DNA of 64,000 nt from Cellulomonas composti (GCF_007990245.1 NZ_BJWG01000002.1:186001-250000); one strand, 5' to 3'. Positions 1-10,231 are shown, counted from the stretch's first letter. Notes: generated by a model not told the origin, from the sequence alone. Numbers and translations: made by a program.

Positions 1-271
<271 letters not shown>

Positions 272-343
272 GGGACCACCTTCGGCCGCAGCGCTGACAC
301 CGCGCCGACATGCGACCGACAGCGGACCGACAAGGAGACGGGC

Positions 344-1609
344 TCAGCCGCAGGTCGGGGCCGTCGTCGTGCCCGGCGAGGGCGTCGCGCGGACCGTCGG
401 CGTCGCGCGATCCGTCGGCGTCGCGCGGACCGTGGGCCCCGACGCGCGCGGACGTGGCCTGGGGGAAGCGGTGGGCCGGTCCGTGAGCGGCTCGTCGGCG
501 AGGAGCCTGGCCCAGAGCTGATCGGCGGCCGTCGTCCACACGACCCGGTTGCGGTTCTGGCGCGCCTCGGTGACCGGGACCATCACGCGCTCGATCACGT
601 CGAGGTCGCGCAGGCTGTAGGCGAGGCCGAGCACGGTCCGCGGGTCCGCCAGCGCAGGGCTGACGCTGAGCGACCGCGCGACCGCGTCGAGGACGCGGAG
701 CAGCTCGACCGGGTCGCGCAGCAGGTCCTCGGAGCGCACCTGGGCGCCGAGCGCGTCGATCATCTGCTGCTGGCGGGCGATCCGGGCGAGGTCCGAACCG
801 AGCTCCAGGCCGTTCCCCTTGCCTGTCCGTGCCCGCAGGAACTGGATCGCGGTCCGCCCGTCCAGGTGGTTCCAGCCCGCGTCGAGCACCAGGTGCCCCG
901 CCTTCGGCGACTCCATGCGCTCCGGGAGGCAGAGGTCGAGCCCGTCCAGCTCGTCGATCACGGCCGCGACGCCGTCCATCTTGACGACGACGCTCGCATC
1001 GATCAGCACGCCCGTGCTCTGCTCGACCGTCCTGATCACGCACGCGGCTCCCGACGCGAGGTCCTCCGTCGGGCCGCCGCCGAACCACAGCGCGTCGTTG
1101 AAGATGTGCGCGCGGACCGCGGTGCTGCTCGTGCCGTCCGGGCGCAGGCAGGCCGGGATGTCGACCAGCGAGTCTCGCGGGATGGAGACCACCGAGACGC
1201 GCGTCCGGTCGGCCGAGACGTGCACGACCATCGTCGTGTCGTTGTGCATGCCGCCGACCGGCCCGCCGATCTGCTCGTTCTCGCCGTCGCGCATGTCGGT
1301 GCCGACCACGAGCACGTTGACGGCCCGACCCCCGAAGCCGTCCGACGGCAGCACCGGCGCGCCGGCTCCGGTGGTCGACGTGGGACGCGGGCCGGCCAGG
1401 TACCGGTCGACGTCCGCGACCTCCATGGAGCCGCGCAGCCGGTGCGCGGCCGTCGCGACGGCCGCGCACGAGAACGCCAGGGCGCCGACGACGACGAGGC
1501 CCGCGACCCGCCACCCCCGACGGCGCCGCGACGGACCGCGGGCGTGCCGCGCGACGGCGGCCGCGGCGCCGTCTTCCTGCAGGTCACGAGAGTGACGCGG
1601 ACTGCTCAC
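344..1609 (-). CDS. LytR-CpsA-Psr (LCP) family cell-wall ligase
   Basis: This 421-residue protein has a short basic N-terminus, one membrane-spanning segment at about residues 33-55, and an extracytoplasmic LCP domain. The domain shows VNVLVVGTDMRD, then DTTMVVHVSADR and VSIPRDSLVDIP, which hold the conserved Asp/Arg residues that bind the polyprenyl-pyrophosphate donor. LCP enzymes transfer anionic glycopolymers from lipid carriers to peptidoglycan at the outer face of the membrane. The C-terminal 45 residues are a proline/threonine-rich tail with a repeated TPTxRATP pattern, probably a disordered wall-spanning extension. It stands alone between an ABC ATPase and a sugar kinase. Family assignment is firm; the glycopolymer substrate is unknown. 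Confidence 0.9.
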   Translation of the reverse strand: MSSPRHSRDLQEDGAAAAVARHARGPSRRRRGWRVAGLVVVGALAFSCAAVATAAHRLRGSMEVADVDRYLAGPRPTSTTGAGAPVLPSDGFGGRAVNVLVVGTDMRDGENEQIGGPVGGMHNDTTMVVHVSADRTRVSVVSIPRDSLVDIPACLRPDGTSSTAVRAHIFNDALWFGGGPTEDLASGAACVIRTVEQSTGVLIDASVVVKMDGVAAVIDELDGLDLCLPERMESPKAGHLVLDAGWNHLDGRTAIQFLRARTGKGNGLELGSDLARIARQQQMIDALGAQVRSEDLLRDPVELLRVLDAVARSLSVSPALADPRTVLGLAYSLRDLDVIERVMVPVTEARQNRNRVVWTTAADQLWARLLADEPLTDRPTASPRPRPRASGPTVRATPTDRATPTVRATPSPGTTTAPTCG

Positions 1610-1719
1610 GTCGCGACGCTAGCGACGCCGGCGACCGCCCGGGGCGCCGCGGTGCGCAGGTTCGGCGCAGGGTTGCGGGGCGGTTCGTGAACGTTCGGCG
1701 CAGGCCTGCCCGCGTCCGC

Positions 1720-3246
1720 TCACGCAGGTCCCGTCGCGGCGGCGACGAACCGCTCCAGCAGCCGTCGGACCGTCTCCGGATCGAGCCGAACCGGATCGGT
1801 CTGGCGCGGGTCGGTCTGGCGCGGATCGGTCGGGCCCTCCGACGTCGCCAGCTCGGGCGCGTCCTCGACGAGTCCCGCCCGCTCGGCCGCGAGGAGCGCC
1901 GCGCCCGCCGCGACCGCCTGCCCCTCGGCGACCAGGTCCACGGGGACCGGCGAGCACCACCGTTTGAGCGCCGCCCACGCGGGGTTGGCGATGAGGGGTC
2001 CACCGAGCGCTCGCAGCGCCACCGGGGGTCGGCCCGCGAGCCGCGACTGCTCCTCGAGCATCCAACGGGCGTGCAGGACGGCACCGAGCAACACGCCGCG
2101 CACGGCGGCGACCGGGTCCGCCGGGACGGCGCCCACCGGCCGCAGCGTCGCCGAGGGGTCGGGGTGGGGCGTCTGGCGGCCGTGCACGTACGGCAGCACG
2201 ACGAACGGCTCGGCGCCCGGGCCCACCGCCCGGACCAGTTCGTCGTCGACCACCGACGCCCGCCGCAGCAGGTCGGCGACCCGTCGCGCACGCTCGTCGG
2301 ACGCACGCTCGTCGGACGCAGGTCCGTCGCCCGGGCCGACGACGCGCTCGAGCCACGCGGTGACCGCCCCACCCGCGCTCGACGATCCGGCGACGAGCGC
2401 CGCGAGGTCGCCACGGACGGTGCGCACCAGGCTCATCCCCGCCGCGGCGACCTGCGCCGGGGCGGGATCGGCGGCCAGGACGGTGCACACCACCTCCGCG
2501 GTGCCGACCGAGTCGGCGACCTGTCCGGGCGCGCGCACGCCGGCGGCGAACGCGCCGACGGCATGGTCGTGGCCCGCGACCGTCACCGGGAGGCCGGCCG
2601 CGAGGTGCGGGAGCCCGGCCCTCGTCGGGACGCTCTCACCGGGGGCGAGGACCCGCGGCACGTGCGCGGACGTGAGCGCGACGGCGGCCAGCAGCTCGGG
2701 ATCGAGACCGGCCGGGAGCGCACCCGGCCGACCCAGCCGGTACGCCATCGTGCGGCCGGCCAGCGTGTGGTCCGTGACGAGCGCACCCGTCAGCCGGAGC
2801 GCCACCAGGTCTGCGGCGCCGGCCCACCGCCCGCCCGCGTGCAGCGCGTCCGGCCGGTGCTCGCGCAGCCACGCCCACGTCGCGAGCGGCACCTTGGCCG
2901 ACGCGCGCACCCCCGTCGCGGCGAACAGCTCGGCGCGCCCGAGGGTCGCCGCGAGCCGGTCGGCCTGTGCACCGGCGCGGTGGCCGTCCCAGCGCAGCCA
3001 GTCGCCGCGCGGCTCGTCGTCGGGCCCGAGCACGACGCCCGTCTCGGCCATCGACGCGATCCCGACCGCGGCGGGCGCGGGTCCCGCGGGCAGCACCCGG
3101 GCGAGCAGGTCGTCGAGCACGGGACCGAGGAGTGCGGCCGGCGGGGTCGGCGCGGACGCGACCGCGAGCGCCCGGCCGGTCCCGACGTCGACGAGCACGA
3201 CCTTGGTGTTGGTGGTGCCGACGTCGATGCCGAGCGCGGTGAGCAC
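1720..3246 (-). CDS. FGGY-family carbohydrate kinase
   Basis: The 508-residue product begins LTALGIDVGTTNTKVVLVDV, the phosphate-1 motif of the actin-like ATPase fold in FGGY sugar kinases. GHDHAVGA at about residue 240 and a second actin-like lobe follow, matching the family's usual 480-520 residues. These enzymes phosphorylate sugars or polyols in the cytoplasm using ATP. The start is GTG at 3246; the frame stays open further upstream, but that stretch is antisense to the MFS gene and lacks family sequence. A short repeated segment, DPRQTDPRQTDP, near the C-terminus matches a small tandem DNA repeat and is probably recent slippage. The sugar cannot be named from sequence alone. Confidence 0.85.
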   Translation of the reverse strand: MLTALGIDVGTTNTKVVLVDVGTGRALAVASAPTPPAALLGPVLDDLLARVLPAGPAPAAVGIASMAETGVVLGPDDEPRGDWLRWDGHRAGAQADRLAATLGRAELFAATGVRASAKVPLATWAWLREHRPDALHAGGRWAGAADLVALRLTGALVTDHTLAGRTMAYRLGRPGALPAGLDPELLAAVALTSAHVPRVLAPGESVPTRAGLPHLAAGLPVTVAGHDHAVGAFAAGVRAPGQVADSVGTAEVVCTVLAADPAPAQVAAAGMSLVRTVRGDLAALVAGSSSAGGAVTAWLERVVGPGDGPASDERASDERARRVADLLRRASVVDDELVRAVGPGAEPFVVLPYVHGRQTPHPDPSATLRPVGAVPADPVAAVRGVLLGAVLHARWMLEEQSRLAGRPPVALRALGGPLIANPAWAALKRWCSPVPVDLVAEGQAVAAGAALLAAERAGLVEDAPELATSEGPTDPRQTDPRQTDPVRLDPETVRRLLERFVAAATGPA

Positions 3247-3374
3247 GCGCCCATTGTGGCGACACGTGCACGAACGCGCGGGGAGGAACCTGTCCGGACC
3301 TCGTCGCGACGTCCGGCTCGGTGCAGCCCACGTTCGGGACCGGCGACCGGCGTCGGGCCCGTGGTCACGGTCGT

Positions 3375-4703
3375 TCAGCGGCCGTCGGTCGCGGTGCCCG
3401 GGCTGGTCACGGTGGTGGCGCTGGTCGCGATGCTGGTGCTGGTCGCGACGCTGGCGCTGGTCGCGATGGCCTTCGTCCCGACCGGGCGCGCCAGCCCGAC
3501 GGCGACGGCCACGGACGACACGCAGACGAGTGCGCCCAGCACCGGCCAGCCGCCCGTCGTGGCCAGCACGCCGGCGGCGAGCGACCCGACGACCTGAGCC
3601 GCCGTGCCGATCAGCTCCGCCACGGGCTGGACCCGGCCACGCTCGGCGGGCCGGTAGGACGCCGCGACCATCGCCGAGCCGCCGCTGGACGCGAGGTTCC
3701 AGCCGACGCCGACGAGCGTCATCGCCACCAGGAACGCCCACGTGTCGGTCCATGCCGTCGCGGCACCCGCGCCGACGAGGACGACCGCACCGATCGCGGC
3801 CACGCGCCGCTCGCCCAGGCGACCGATCCACCGCGCGACGAGCAGGCCCGGCGCGAACATGCCGACCATGTGCAGCTGCACCGCGAGCGCCGCCTGCCCC
3901 TCCGAGTGGCCCATGTCCATCCCGGCGACCGGGCCGGCGGTCATCAGCCCCGTCATCGTCACGGCCGCCAGCGCCGTGGCCGCGACGCCGAGCACCAGGA
4001 CGGGCTGGCGCCACAGGTCACGTCGCGGGCGGGCCTTCGCCGCGGGCTCGTCGGCGGCGGCCGGACGCGGGCCCGCGAGGTGTGCGAGGTCACGCGGCAG
4101 GCGCAGGTTCCACAGCGCTGCTGCGCCCGCGAACACCGCGACGAGCAGGTAGGACGCGACGTACGGGCGGGTGCCCAGGTCGCGGACCGCGGTGGCCAGG
4201 AACGGGCCGACGAGCGCCGCGACGAGGCCCCCGGCGAGCAGGGTGGTCACCGCGCGGGCGCGTCCGGACGGGTTCGCCTCGGCGGCGGCGTACCGGTAGT
4301 AGCCCGCGCCCGCCTGGTAGACGCCGACGAGCGCCGTGCCGACGCAGAACAGCGCGAACGAGTGCCGGTGCACGGCGTACGCGGAGACGAGCCCGGCGAC
4401 GACCGCCGTGACCGGAACGGCCGCGAACACGCGGCGGTACCCGGCGCGCCCGATCCAGCGCGAGATGCCGAACGTCGAGAGCGCCGCGACCACGGGGATG
4501 AGGCTGAACGGGAGGGTCGCCAGCGCACGCGTCGGTGCGAGGTGCACGCCGACGATGCCCGTCAGGGTCAGGTCGATCGAGATGCCGAACGTGTAGAGCG
4601 ACTGTGCGGGGAGCAGTCGCCGCGTCACGCGCGGGCCGTCGACCTGCGCGGCGGGTGCGGTCATGGCGGCGGGGGACGCGGCGGGGGAGGCGGCGAGGTT
4701 CAC
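3375..4703 (-). CDS. MFS transporter
   Basis: The 442-residue hydrophobic protein has about 12 membrane segments and the compact, glycine/alanine-rich helices of major facilitator efflux carriers. Charged loops such as RWIGRAGYRR and RWIGRLGERR, at matching places in the two halves, fit the MFS loop 2-3 motif. It probably exports a small molecule across the cytoplasmic membrane. The C-terminal 33 residues are an Ala/Thr/Ser low-complexity tail (ATSASVATSTS), encoded by a short imperfect tandem repeat near 3400-3470. It is transcribed divergently from the GlxA-type regulator at 4775, with only 71 bp between the two starts, so that regulator is the likely controller. Substrate unknown. Confidence 0.85.
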   Translation of the reverse strand: MNLAASPAASPAAMTAPAAQVDGPRVTRRLLPAQSLYTFGISIDLTLTGIVGVHLAPTRALATLPFSLIPVVAALSTFGISRWIGRAGYRRVFAAVPVTAVVAGLVSAYAVHRHSFALFCVGTALVGVYQAGAGYYRYAAAEANPSGRARAVTTLLAGGLVAALVGPFLATAVRDLGTRPYVASYLLVAVFAGAAALWNLRLPRDLAHLAGPRPAAADEPAAKARPRRDLWRQPVLVLGVAATALAAVTMTGLMTAGPVAGMDMGHSEGQAALAVQLHMVGMFAPGLLVARWIGRLGERRVAAIGAVVLVGAGAATAWTDTWAFLVAMTLVGVGWNLASSGGSAMVAASYRPAERGRVQPVAELIGTAAQVVGSLAAGVLATTGGWPVLGALVCVSSVAVAVGLARPVGTKAIATSASVATSTSIATSATTVTSPGTATDGR

Positions 4704-4774
4704 GCGACCACTGTCGCGGCGGCCTGCAGCCCACGACGAGTGGCCAGAATGCCGACCTGCGCTAGATTCCTGCC

Positions 4775-5755
4775 ATGCCCGTCCCGACTCCCCGCCACGA
4801 CCCGGTCGCGCGGCACGAGGTCGCCGTCCTCGCGCTGCCCGAGGTGCTCGCGATGGAGGTGGGGATGCCGTTCCAGATCCTCACCAGCCGGACCGCGGAC
4901 CGGTACCGCGTCACGCTGTGCGGGCGCGTGCGCGGCCCGGTGCCGACCTCCGGCGGCTACGCGGTGGTGGCCACCGCCGGGCTCGAGGCCCTGGCGACGG
5001 CCGACACGATCGTCGTCCCCGCGTCCGAGCGCACGCACGAGCCGCCGCCGGACGACGTGCTCGACGCGCTGCGGGCCGCCCACGCGCGCGGGGCACGCCT
5101 CGTCTCGATCTGCGTGGGTGCGTTCGTGCTCGCCGCGGCCGGCCTGCTCGACGGGCGACGGGCGACCACGCACTGGGCGCACGCCGAGCGCCTCGCCGCG
5201 ACATTCCCGCGCGTGCTCGTCGACCCGGACGTGCTGTTCGTCGACGAGGGTGACGTGATCACGTCGGCGGGGGTCGCGTCGGGGATCGATGTCTGCCTCC
5301 ACCTGCTGCGCACCGATCATGGCGCCGCCGTCGCCAACGAGGTCGCGCGCGCGATCGTCGCGCCGCCGCACCGGGACGGCGGGCAGGCGCAGTACATCGC
5401 GCGGGCCGTGCCCGAGCCCGCCGCCACCAGCCTCGCGACGACGCGGCAGTGGGCGATGGACCGGCTCGGCGAGCCGCTCGTCGTGGCCGACCTCGCCCGG
5501 CACGCCCGCGTCTCCGAACGGACGCTGGCGCGCGCGTTCGCCGCCGAGACCGGTTCGTCGCCGCTGCGCTGGCTCACCGCCGCCCGCGTGGATCGAGCCC
5601 GCGAGCTGCTGGAACGAACCACCTGGGGCACCGACCGGATCGCCGCCGAGTGCGGGCTCGGGACCGCCGCGAACATGCGGCTGCACTTCCACCGCCGGGT
5701 CGGTGTCAGCCCGTCCGAGTATCGCCGGACCTTCGTGCTGCCGCCGTCCCGCTAG
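4775..5755 (+). CDS. GlxA-family transcriptional regulator (DJ-1/PfpI plus AraC HTH)
   Basis: The 326-residue protein has two parts. Residues about 15-185 form a DJ-1/PfpI-like sensor domain, including LVSICVGAFVLAAAGLLDGRRATTHW with the family's conserved cysteine. Residues about 215-320 form an AraC-type double helix-turn-helix: ARVSERTLARAF in the first HTH and CGLGTAANMRLHFHRRVGVSPSEYRR in the second. This is the standard GlxA/FtrA architecture, in which the amidotransferase-like domain senses a signal and the AraC domain binds DNA. It lies head to head with the MFS gene, suggesting that it controls that transporter and itself. The inducer cannot be predicted. Confidence 0.9.
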   Translation: MPVPTPRHDPVARHEVAVLALPEVLAMEVGMPFQILTSRTADRYRVTLCGRVRGPVPTSGGYAVVATAGLEALATADTIVVPASERTHEPPPDDVLDALRAAHARGARLVSICVGAFVLAAAGLLDGRRATTHWAHAERLAATFPRVLVDPDVLFVDEGDVITSAGVASGIDVCLHLLRTDHGAAVANEVARAIVAPPHRDGGQAQYIARAVPEPAATSLATTRQWAMDRLGEPLVVADLARHARVSERTLARAFAAETGSSPLRWLTAARVDRARELLERTTWGTDRIAAECGLGTAANMRLHFHRRVGVSPSEYRRTFVLPPSR

Positions 5756-5804
5756 GGTCGACGCGGCGTGCGGTCGCCGGGCCGCAGCGAAGGGAGTGGA
5801 CGAC

Positions 5805-6131
5805 GTGGCGTTCCTGGTCTCGACGATGAACGACGCACCGGGCTACCGGGTCGACGCCATCCTCGGCGAGGTGACCGGCCTGACCGTGCGGACGCGGCAC
5901 ATCGGTGTGCAGTTCGGGGCGGGCTTGAAGTCGATCGTCGGCGGCGAGCTCAGGGGCTTGACCCAGCAGCTCCAGGAGAGCCGCGACGAGGCGATGCAGC
6001 GGCTCGTCCAGCAGGCGCAGCTGCGCGGCGCCAACGCGGTGCTGGCGATGCGGTTCGACGGGAACGACCTCGGCAACGGCTACCAGGAGGTCGTCGCGTA
6101 CGGCACGGCGGTGGTCATCTCCCAGGTCTGA
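5805..6131 (+). CDS. YbjQ/UPF0145 family protein
   Basis: The 108-residue protein has the YbjQ family layout: an early VTGLTVRTRHIG strand region, GGELRGLTQQLQESRDEAMQRL helices, then ARGANAVLAMRFD-like sequence and a final strand ending in VISQV. The family forms small homo-oligomeric beta-rich assemblies (heavy-metal-binding-domain-like); no biochemical role is firmly established. I chose GTG at 5805 because AGGGAG ends about 8 bases upstream. GTG at 5796, in the same frame, is an alternative. It stands between the GlxA-type regulator and the convergent hspR gene. Confidence 0.85.
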   Translation: MAFLVSTMNDAPGYRVDAILGEVTGLTVRTRHIGVQFGAGLKSIVGGELRGLTQQLQESRDEAMQRLVQQAQLRGANAVLAMRFDGNDLGNGYQEVVAYGTAVVISQV

Positions 6132-6158
6132 TCGGCCCGCCGCAGGCCCGCGAGGGCG

Positions 6159-6569
6159 TCAGCGCGACGGACGCCAGAGCACGAGCGCCCCGGACTCCGC
6201 GACCTGTCGGGTGGCGCGTGCGGGGCGCCGGACCGCGACCACGTCGCCGGTGCGGTCGGCCGTGAACACGCGTCGGCCAGGTTCGACGTAGGCGCGCAGG
6301 TAGTCGACCTGCCGCTGCAGCCGCTCCACCTCGGACTCGAGCTCGAGGATCCGCTTGATACCCGCGAGGTTCACGCCCTCGTCCTGCGAGAGCCGCTGCA
6401 CCTCGCGCAGTGTCGCAACGTCACGCAGCGAGTAGCGCCGGCCCCGGCCCGCGGTCCGTCGCGGTGAGACCAGGCCGAGCCGGTCGTACTGGCGCAGCGT
6501 CTGCGGGTGCATCCCGGCCAGCGTCGCGGCCGCGGAGATGACGAACTGCGGGGTGTCCTCGAGCGCCAC
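6159..6569 (-). CDS. hspR: Heat-shock repressor HspR (MerR family)
   Basis: This 136-residue MerR-type regulator begins with a winged HTH (residues about 8-75: ISAAATLAGMHPQTLRQYDRLGLVSP, then RRYSLRDVATLREVQRLSQDEGVNLAGI). A coiled-coil dimerisation helix follows (LELESEVERLQRQVDYLRAYV). HspR represses dnaK operons by binding HAIR inverted repeats, using DnaK as co-repressor. It is the last gene of dnaK-grpE-dnaJ-hspR, as in Streptomyces and mycobacteria, and two HAIR elements lie upstream of dnaK, which together close the feedback loop. The C-terminal 35 residues are basic and less conserved. Confidence 0.95.
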   Translation of the reverse strand: MALEDTPQFVISAAATLAGMHPQTLRQYDRLGLVSPRRTAGRGRRYSLRDVATLREVQRLSQDEGVNLAGIKRILELESEVERLQRQVDYLRAYVEPGRRVFTADRTGDVVAVRRPARATRQVAESGALVLWRPSR

Positions 6570-6601
6570 GGGTCACCTCCGCTCCGGGTGCGCGCGGGCC
6601 G

Positions 6602-7576
6602 TCACGTGCGGGCCTGCGCGATCAGGTCGGCGCGCGGATCCTCCGACGACGTCGCGATGCCGAACGCCTGCACGGCCTCCCGCGCCGCGGGCGTCAGCCG
6701 CTGCGGGACGACCACCTGCACCGTGACCAGCAGGTCGCCGGGGCCCTTGGCGTTCGGCACCCCCCGGCCCCGGACGCGCAGCGTGCGGCCCGACGGCGTG
6801 CCCTCCGGCACCTTGACGCGCACCGTCGTGCCGTCGAGGGTCGGCACCTCGATCGTCGCGCCGAGCGCTGCCTCGTCGAACGCGACCGGGACGGTGATGC
6901 GCAGGTTCGCGCCGTCGAGCGCGAACACGGGGTGCGGCGCGACGCGCACGGTCACGACGAGGTCGCCCGCGGGAGCCCCCGCCTGACCCGGGCGACCCTT
7001 GCCGGGCAGCCGGATCTTCTGGCCGTCGCGCACCCCGGCGGGCAGGCGCGCGTTGACCGTGCGCCCCTCGACCGACAGCGAGACCGTCGAACCCTCGACC
7101 GCCTGCCGGAACGGCAGGTCGACGACGGCCGCGAGGTCGGCGCCAGGCCGCGGTCCCGGCTGGAAGCCGCCACCCCCGCCCCCGCCGAACATGCCGCCCA
7201 GGAGGTCCTCGAACCCGGCGCCGCCCGTCGAGTACCGGATGCGCGTGCCTCCACCACCGGCCCCGCCGCCGCCGAACATGCCGCCCAGGATGTCCTCGAA
7301 CCCGCCCGCACCCCGACCACCCGCGGTGAACCGCGCGCCGCCGGTCATCGCGCGGAGCTGGTCGTACTGCTCGCGCTGCTCGGCATCGGAGAGCACCGCG
7401 TACGCCTCGCCGATGCGCTTGAACTCCGCCTCGGCCGCCGGGTCGTCGGGGTTGTGGTCGGGGTGCTTGGTCCGCGCGAGCTTGCGGTACGCCTTCTTGA
7501 TCGTCGCGGCGTCCGCGTCCTTGGGGACGCCGAGGACCGCGTAGAAGTCCTTCTCGATCCAGTCCTGCCCGGTCAC
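6602..7576 (-). CDS. dnaJ: DnaJ-type co-chaperone without zinc-finger domain
   Basis: The 324-residue protein starts with a J domain (residues about 9-75) carrying the HPD tripeptide in TKHPDHNP, which stimulates DnaK ATPase activity. A glycine/phenylalanine-rich linker follows, containing two near-identical copies of GFED(I/L)LGGMFGGGG. The two C-terminal substrate-binding beta domains come next (from [17 protein letters not shown]). None of the four CxxCxGxG zinc motifs of classical DnaJ is present, so this is the CbpA/type II form. It lies 32 bp upstream of hspR and 40 bp downstream of grpE, within one operon. Assignment is secure from motifs and context. Confidence 0.95.
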   Translation of the reverse strand: MTGQDWIEKDFYAVLGVPKDADAATIKKAYRKLARTKHPDHNPDDPAAEAEFKRIGEAYAVLSDAEQREQYDQLRAMTGGARFTAGGRGAGGFEDILGGMFGGGGAGGGGTRIRYSTGGAGFEDLLGGMFGGGGGGGFQPGPRPGADLAAVVDLPFRQAVEGSTVSLSVEGRTVNARLPAGVRDGQKIRLPGKGRPGQAGAPAGDLVVTVRVAPHPVFALDGANLRITVPVAFDEAALGATIEVPTLDGTTVRVKVPEGTPSGRTLRVRGRGVPNAKGPGDLLVTVQVVVPQRLTPAAREAVQAFGIATSSEDPRADLIAQART

Positions 7577-7616
7577 GGCGCCTCCCTCCTCGTCATCGTC
7601 GTCCGTCGGCTCGTCG

Positions 7617-8258
7617 TCAGTCCTCCGGGTCCACCACGGCGACCCGCGCCGCGCGCAGGATCCGCTCGCCCATGCGGTAGCCCGGCTGGAGCACCATCTG
7701 CACCGTCGAGGTCGTGACCTCCGACGAGTGCGCGTGCATCAGAGCCTCGTGCACCGCGGGGTCGAACTCCTCGCCCGCCGCGCCGTAACGCTCCACGCCG
7801 TAGCGGCCGAGCGTCGCCTCGAGCTTGTCCGCGATCGACGCGAACGGCCCCTCGGCGAGATCGCCGTGCTGACGCGCGAGCTCGATGTCGTCGAGCACCG
7901 GGATGAGCGCCTCCGCGACGGTCGCGATGCCGCGGTCGTGCGCGACGAGCGCCTCGGACTTCGAGCGCTTCACGTACGACGAGTACTGCTGCTCGAGGTT
8001 GAAGTACGCGGCGTTGGCCCGCTGCAGCTCCTCGAGCCGCTCCGCGGCCAGCTTCTGCGTCTCGATCAGCCCCTCGAGGACCACGCTCTCCTCCGCCGCC
8101 GCGGCGACGGACTCCGCCTCGGCGAGCACCGCCTCCTCGTCGGACACGGGCTGCTCGCGCACCTCACCGGTCTCGGGATCGATCCGGCGCTTGTCGGTGA
8201 ACCGGGGGGCGTCCCCCGAGCCCTGCTCGGGCTCGGGGGTCGCGGTGGGGTCGGTCAC
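7617..8258 (-). CDS. grpE: Nucleotide exchange factor GrpE
   Basis: The 213-residue protein has a charged, disordered N-terminus, a long helix (residues about 55-100), and the C-terminal beta domain with the GrpE signature region ([38 protein letters not shown]). GrpE opens the nucleotide cleft of DnaK so that ADP is released. The ATG overlaps the end of dnaK by 4 bp (8255-8258), a translational coupling that keeps the two proteins in proportion. Length and order fit actinobacterial operons. Confidence 0.95.
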   Translation of the reverse strand: MTDPTATPEPEQGSGDAPRFTDKRRIDPETGEVREQPVSDEEAVLAEAESVAAAAEESVVLEGLIETQKLAAERLEELQRANAAYFNLEQQYSSYVKRSKSEALVAHDRGIATVAEALIPVLDDIELARQHGDLAEGPFASIADKLEATLGRYGVERYGAAGEEFDPAVHEALMHAHSSEVTTSTVQMVLQPGYRMGERILRAARVAVVDPED

Positions 8259-10108
8259 TTCTCGTCCTCGTCCACGATCTCTGCGTCCACCACGTCGTCG
8301 TCCTGCGACGAGGGCGCGTCGGACGGCTCGTCGTCGGCGGCCGCCGGCTCCGACTGGGCCTGCGAGTACAGCGCCTCGCCGATCTTCTGGGCGGACGTCG
8401 ACAGCGCCGACGTCGCGGCCTTCACCGCGTCGGTGTCGGTGCCCTCGAGCGCCTTCTTCAGGTCGTCGACCTTGGACTGCACCTCGGTCGTGACGTCCTC
8501 CGGCAGCTTCTCGCGGTTCTCGACGAGCAGCTTCTCGGTGGAGTAGACCAGCTGCTCCGCGCTGTTGCGGGCCTCGGCCTCCTCGCGCCGCTTGGCGTCC
8601 TCGGCCGCGTGCTCCTCGGCCTCCTTGACCATGCGGTCGATGTCCTCCTTGGGCAGGGCCGAGCCGCCGGTGATCGTCATCGACTGCTCCTTGCCCGTGC
8701 CGCGGTCCTTGGCGGACACGTGCACGATGCCGTTCGCGTCGATGTCGAACGTGACCTCGATCTGCGGCATGCCGCGCGGCGCCGGCGCGATGCCGGTCAG
8801 CTCGAACGTGCCCAGCGGCTTGTTGTCCCGCGCGAACTCGCGCTCGCCCTGGAACACCTGGATCAGCACCGACGGCTGGTTGTCCTCGGCCGTCGAGAAG
8901 ATCTCGCTGCGCTTGGTCGGGATCGCGGTGTTGCGCTGGATGAGCTTGGTCATCACGCCGCCCTTGGTCTCGATGCCGAGGCTCAGCGGGGTGACGTCGA
9001 TGAGCAGGACGTCCTTGCGGTCGCCCTTCATGACGCCCGCCTGCAGCGCGGCACCCACGGCGACGACCTCGTCGGGGTTGACGCCCTTGTTGGGCTCGCG
9101 CCCGCCCGTGAGCTCCGTGACGACCTCCGTCACCGCGGGCATACGGGTCGAGCCGCCGACGAGCACGACGTGGTCGATGTCCGCGAGCGCGATCCCCGCG
9201 TCGCGGATCACCGCGTTGAACGGCGCCTTGGTGCGGTCGAGCAGGTCCTTGGTCATGTCCTGGAACTTGGCCCGCGTGAGCTTGGTGTCCAGGTGGATCG
9301 GGCCGTTCTCGCTCATCGACAGGTACTGCATCGAGATGTTGGTGCTGGTAGCCGACGAGAGCTCCTTCTTGGCCTGCTCCGCCGCCTCACGCAGCCGCTG
9401 CAGCGCGATCTTGTCCTTCGACAGGTCCACGCCGCTGCTGTTCTTCACCTCGGCGACCAGGAAGTCGACGATCCGCTGGTCCCAGTCGTCGCCACCGAGG
9501 TGGTTGTCGCCGGAGGTCGCCCGGACCTCGATCGTCGAGAAGCCGTCGTCGTCCTTGCCGATCTCCAGGAGGGACACGTCGAACGTGCCGCCACCGAGGT
9601 CGAAGACGAGGATGAGCTCGTCCTCCTTGCCCTTCTCCAGGCCGTACGCGAGCGCGGCCGCCGTGGGCTCGTTGATGATGCGCAGGACGTTGAGGCCCGC
9701 GATGGCGCCGGCGTCCTTGGTCGCCTGGCGCTGCGCGTCGTTGAAGTACGCCGGGACCGTGATGACGGCCTCCGTGACGGGCTCGCCCAGGTAGGACTCC
9801 GCGTCCCGCTTGAGCTTGCCCAGCACGCGCGCGGAGATCTCCTGCGACGTGTACTTCTTGTCGTCGATCTCGACCGACCAGTCCGAGCCCATGTGACGCT
9901 TGACGGACGAGATGGTGCGGTCGACGTTGGTGACGGCCTGGCGCTTGGCGATCTCGCCCACCAGGACCTCACCGGTCTTGGAGAACGCGACCACCGACGG
10001 CGTCGTGCGCGACCCCTCGGCGTTGGCGATGACGGTGGGCTCGCCACCCTCGAGGACGGAGACGACGGAGTTCGTCGTGCCCAGGTCGATGCCGACTGCT
10101 CGTGCCAT
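8255..10108 (-). CDS. dnaK: Chaperone DnaK (Hsp70)
   Basis: The 617-residue protein starts [21 protein letters not shown], the Hsp70 phosphate-1 motif. It contains the second nucleotide motif [17 protein letters not shown] and the substrate-binding domain from about residue 370 ([24 protein letters not shown]). It ends in an acidic tail ([15 protein letters not shown]) typical of DnaK. It is the first gene of the heat-shock operon. Upstream lie two HAIR repeats and, about 179 bp from the start codon, the end of the Tn7-like element. The gene itself is intact, so the insertion spared the coding region. Confidence 0.98.
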   Translation of the reverse strand: MARAVGIDLGTTNSVVSVLEGGEPTVIANAEGSRTTPSVVAFSKTGEVLVGEIAKRQAVTNVDRTISSVKRHMGSDWSVEIDDKKYTSQEISARVLGKLKRDAESYLGEPVTEAVITVPAYFNDAQRQATKDAGAIAGLNVLRIINEPTAAALAYGLEKGKEDELILVFDLGGGTFDVSLLEIGKDDDGFSTIEVRATSGDNHLGGDDWDQRIVDFLVAEVKNSSGVDLSKDKIALQRLREAAEQAKKELSSATSTNISMQYLSMSENGPIHLDTKLTRAKFQDMTKDLLDRTKAPFNAVIRDAGIALADIDHVVLVGGSTRMPAVTEVVTELTGGREPNKGVNPDEVVAVGAALQAGVMKGDRKDVLLIDVTPLSLGIETKGGVMTKLIQRNTAIPTKRSEIFSTAEDNQPSVLIQVFQGEREFARDNKPLGTFELTGIAPAPRGMPQIEVTFDIDANGIVHVSAKDRGTGKEQSMTITGGSALPKEDIDRMVKEAEEHAAEDAKRREEAEARNSAEQLVYSTEKLLVENREKLPEDVTTEVQSKVDDLKKALEGTDTDAVKAATSALSTSAQKIGEALYSQAQSEPAAADDEPSDAPSSQDDDVVDAEIVDEDEK

Positions 10109-10146
10109 GTGCTGTGCCTTCTTTCGTCTTCGGTGCTCTGGACGCT

Positions 10147-10167
10147 CTTGAGTCCGCTGCGCTCAAC
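10147..10167 (-). promoter_or_regulatory. HAIR element 1 (HspR operator), dnaK-proximal
   Basis: CTTGAGT (10147-10153), seven bases, then GCTCAAC (10161-10167). This matches the HAIR consensus CTTGAGT-N7-ACTCAAG at 12 of 14 arm positions. It lies about 40-60 bp upstream of the dnaK start on the minus strand, where bound HspR would block transcription. Confidence 0.88.
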
Positions 10168-10210
10168 CTTGCACCCGGCTCCCCGGACCCTGCAAGTCGA
10201 CGTTGCCAGA

Positions 10211-10231
10211 CTTGAGTCGGTCAGGCTCAAC
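10211..10231 (-). promoter_or_regulatory. HAIR element 2 (HspR operator), distal
   Basis: CTTGAGT (10211-10217), seven bases, then GCTCAAC (10225-10231): the same arms as HAIR element 1, 64 bp further upstream. The dnaK promoter is probably between or overlapping the two sites. This is the last recognisable chromosomal signal before the transposon target duplication at 10282, 50 bp away. Confidence 0.88.

Noticed and set aside
1720-4014. One 764-codon minus-strand gene covering the kinase and part of the MFS transporter
   Set aside because: The first 256 codons are antisense-frame shadow of the MFS gene; FGGY kinase sequence starts at GTG 3246.
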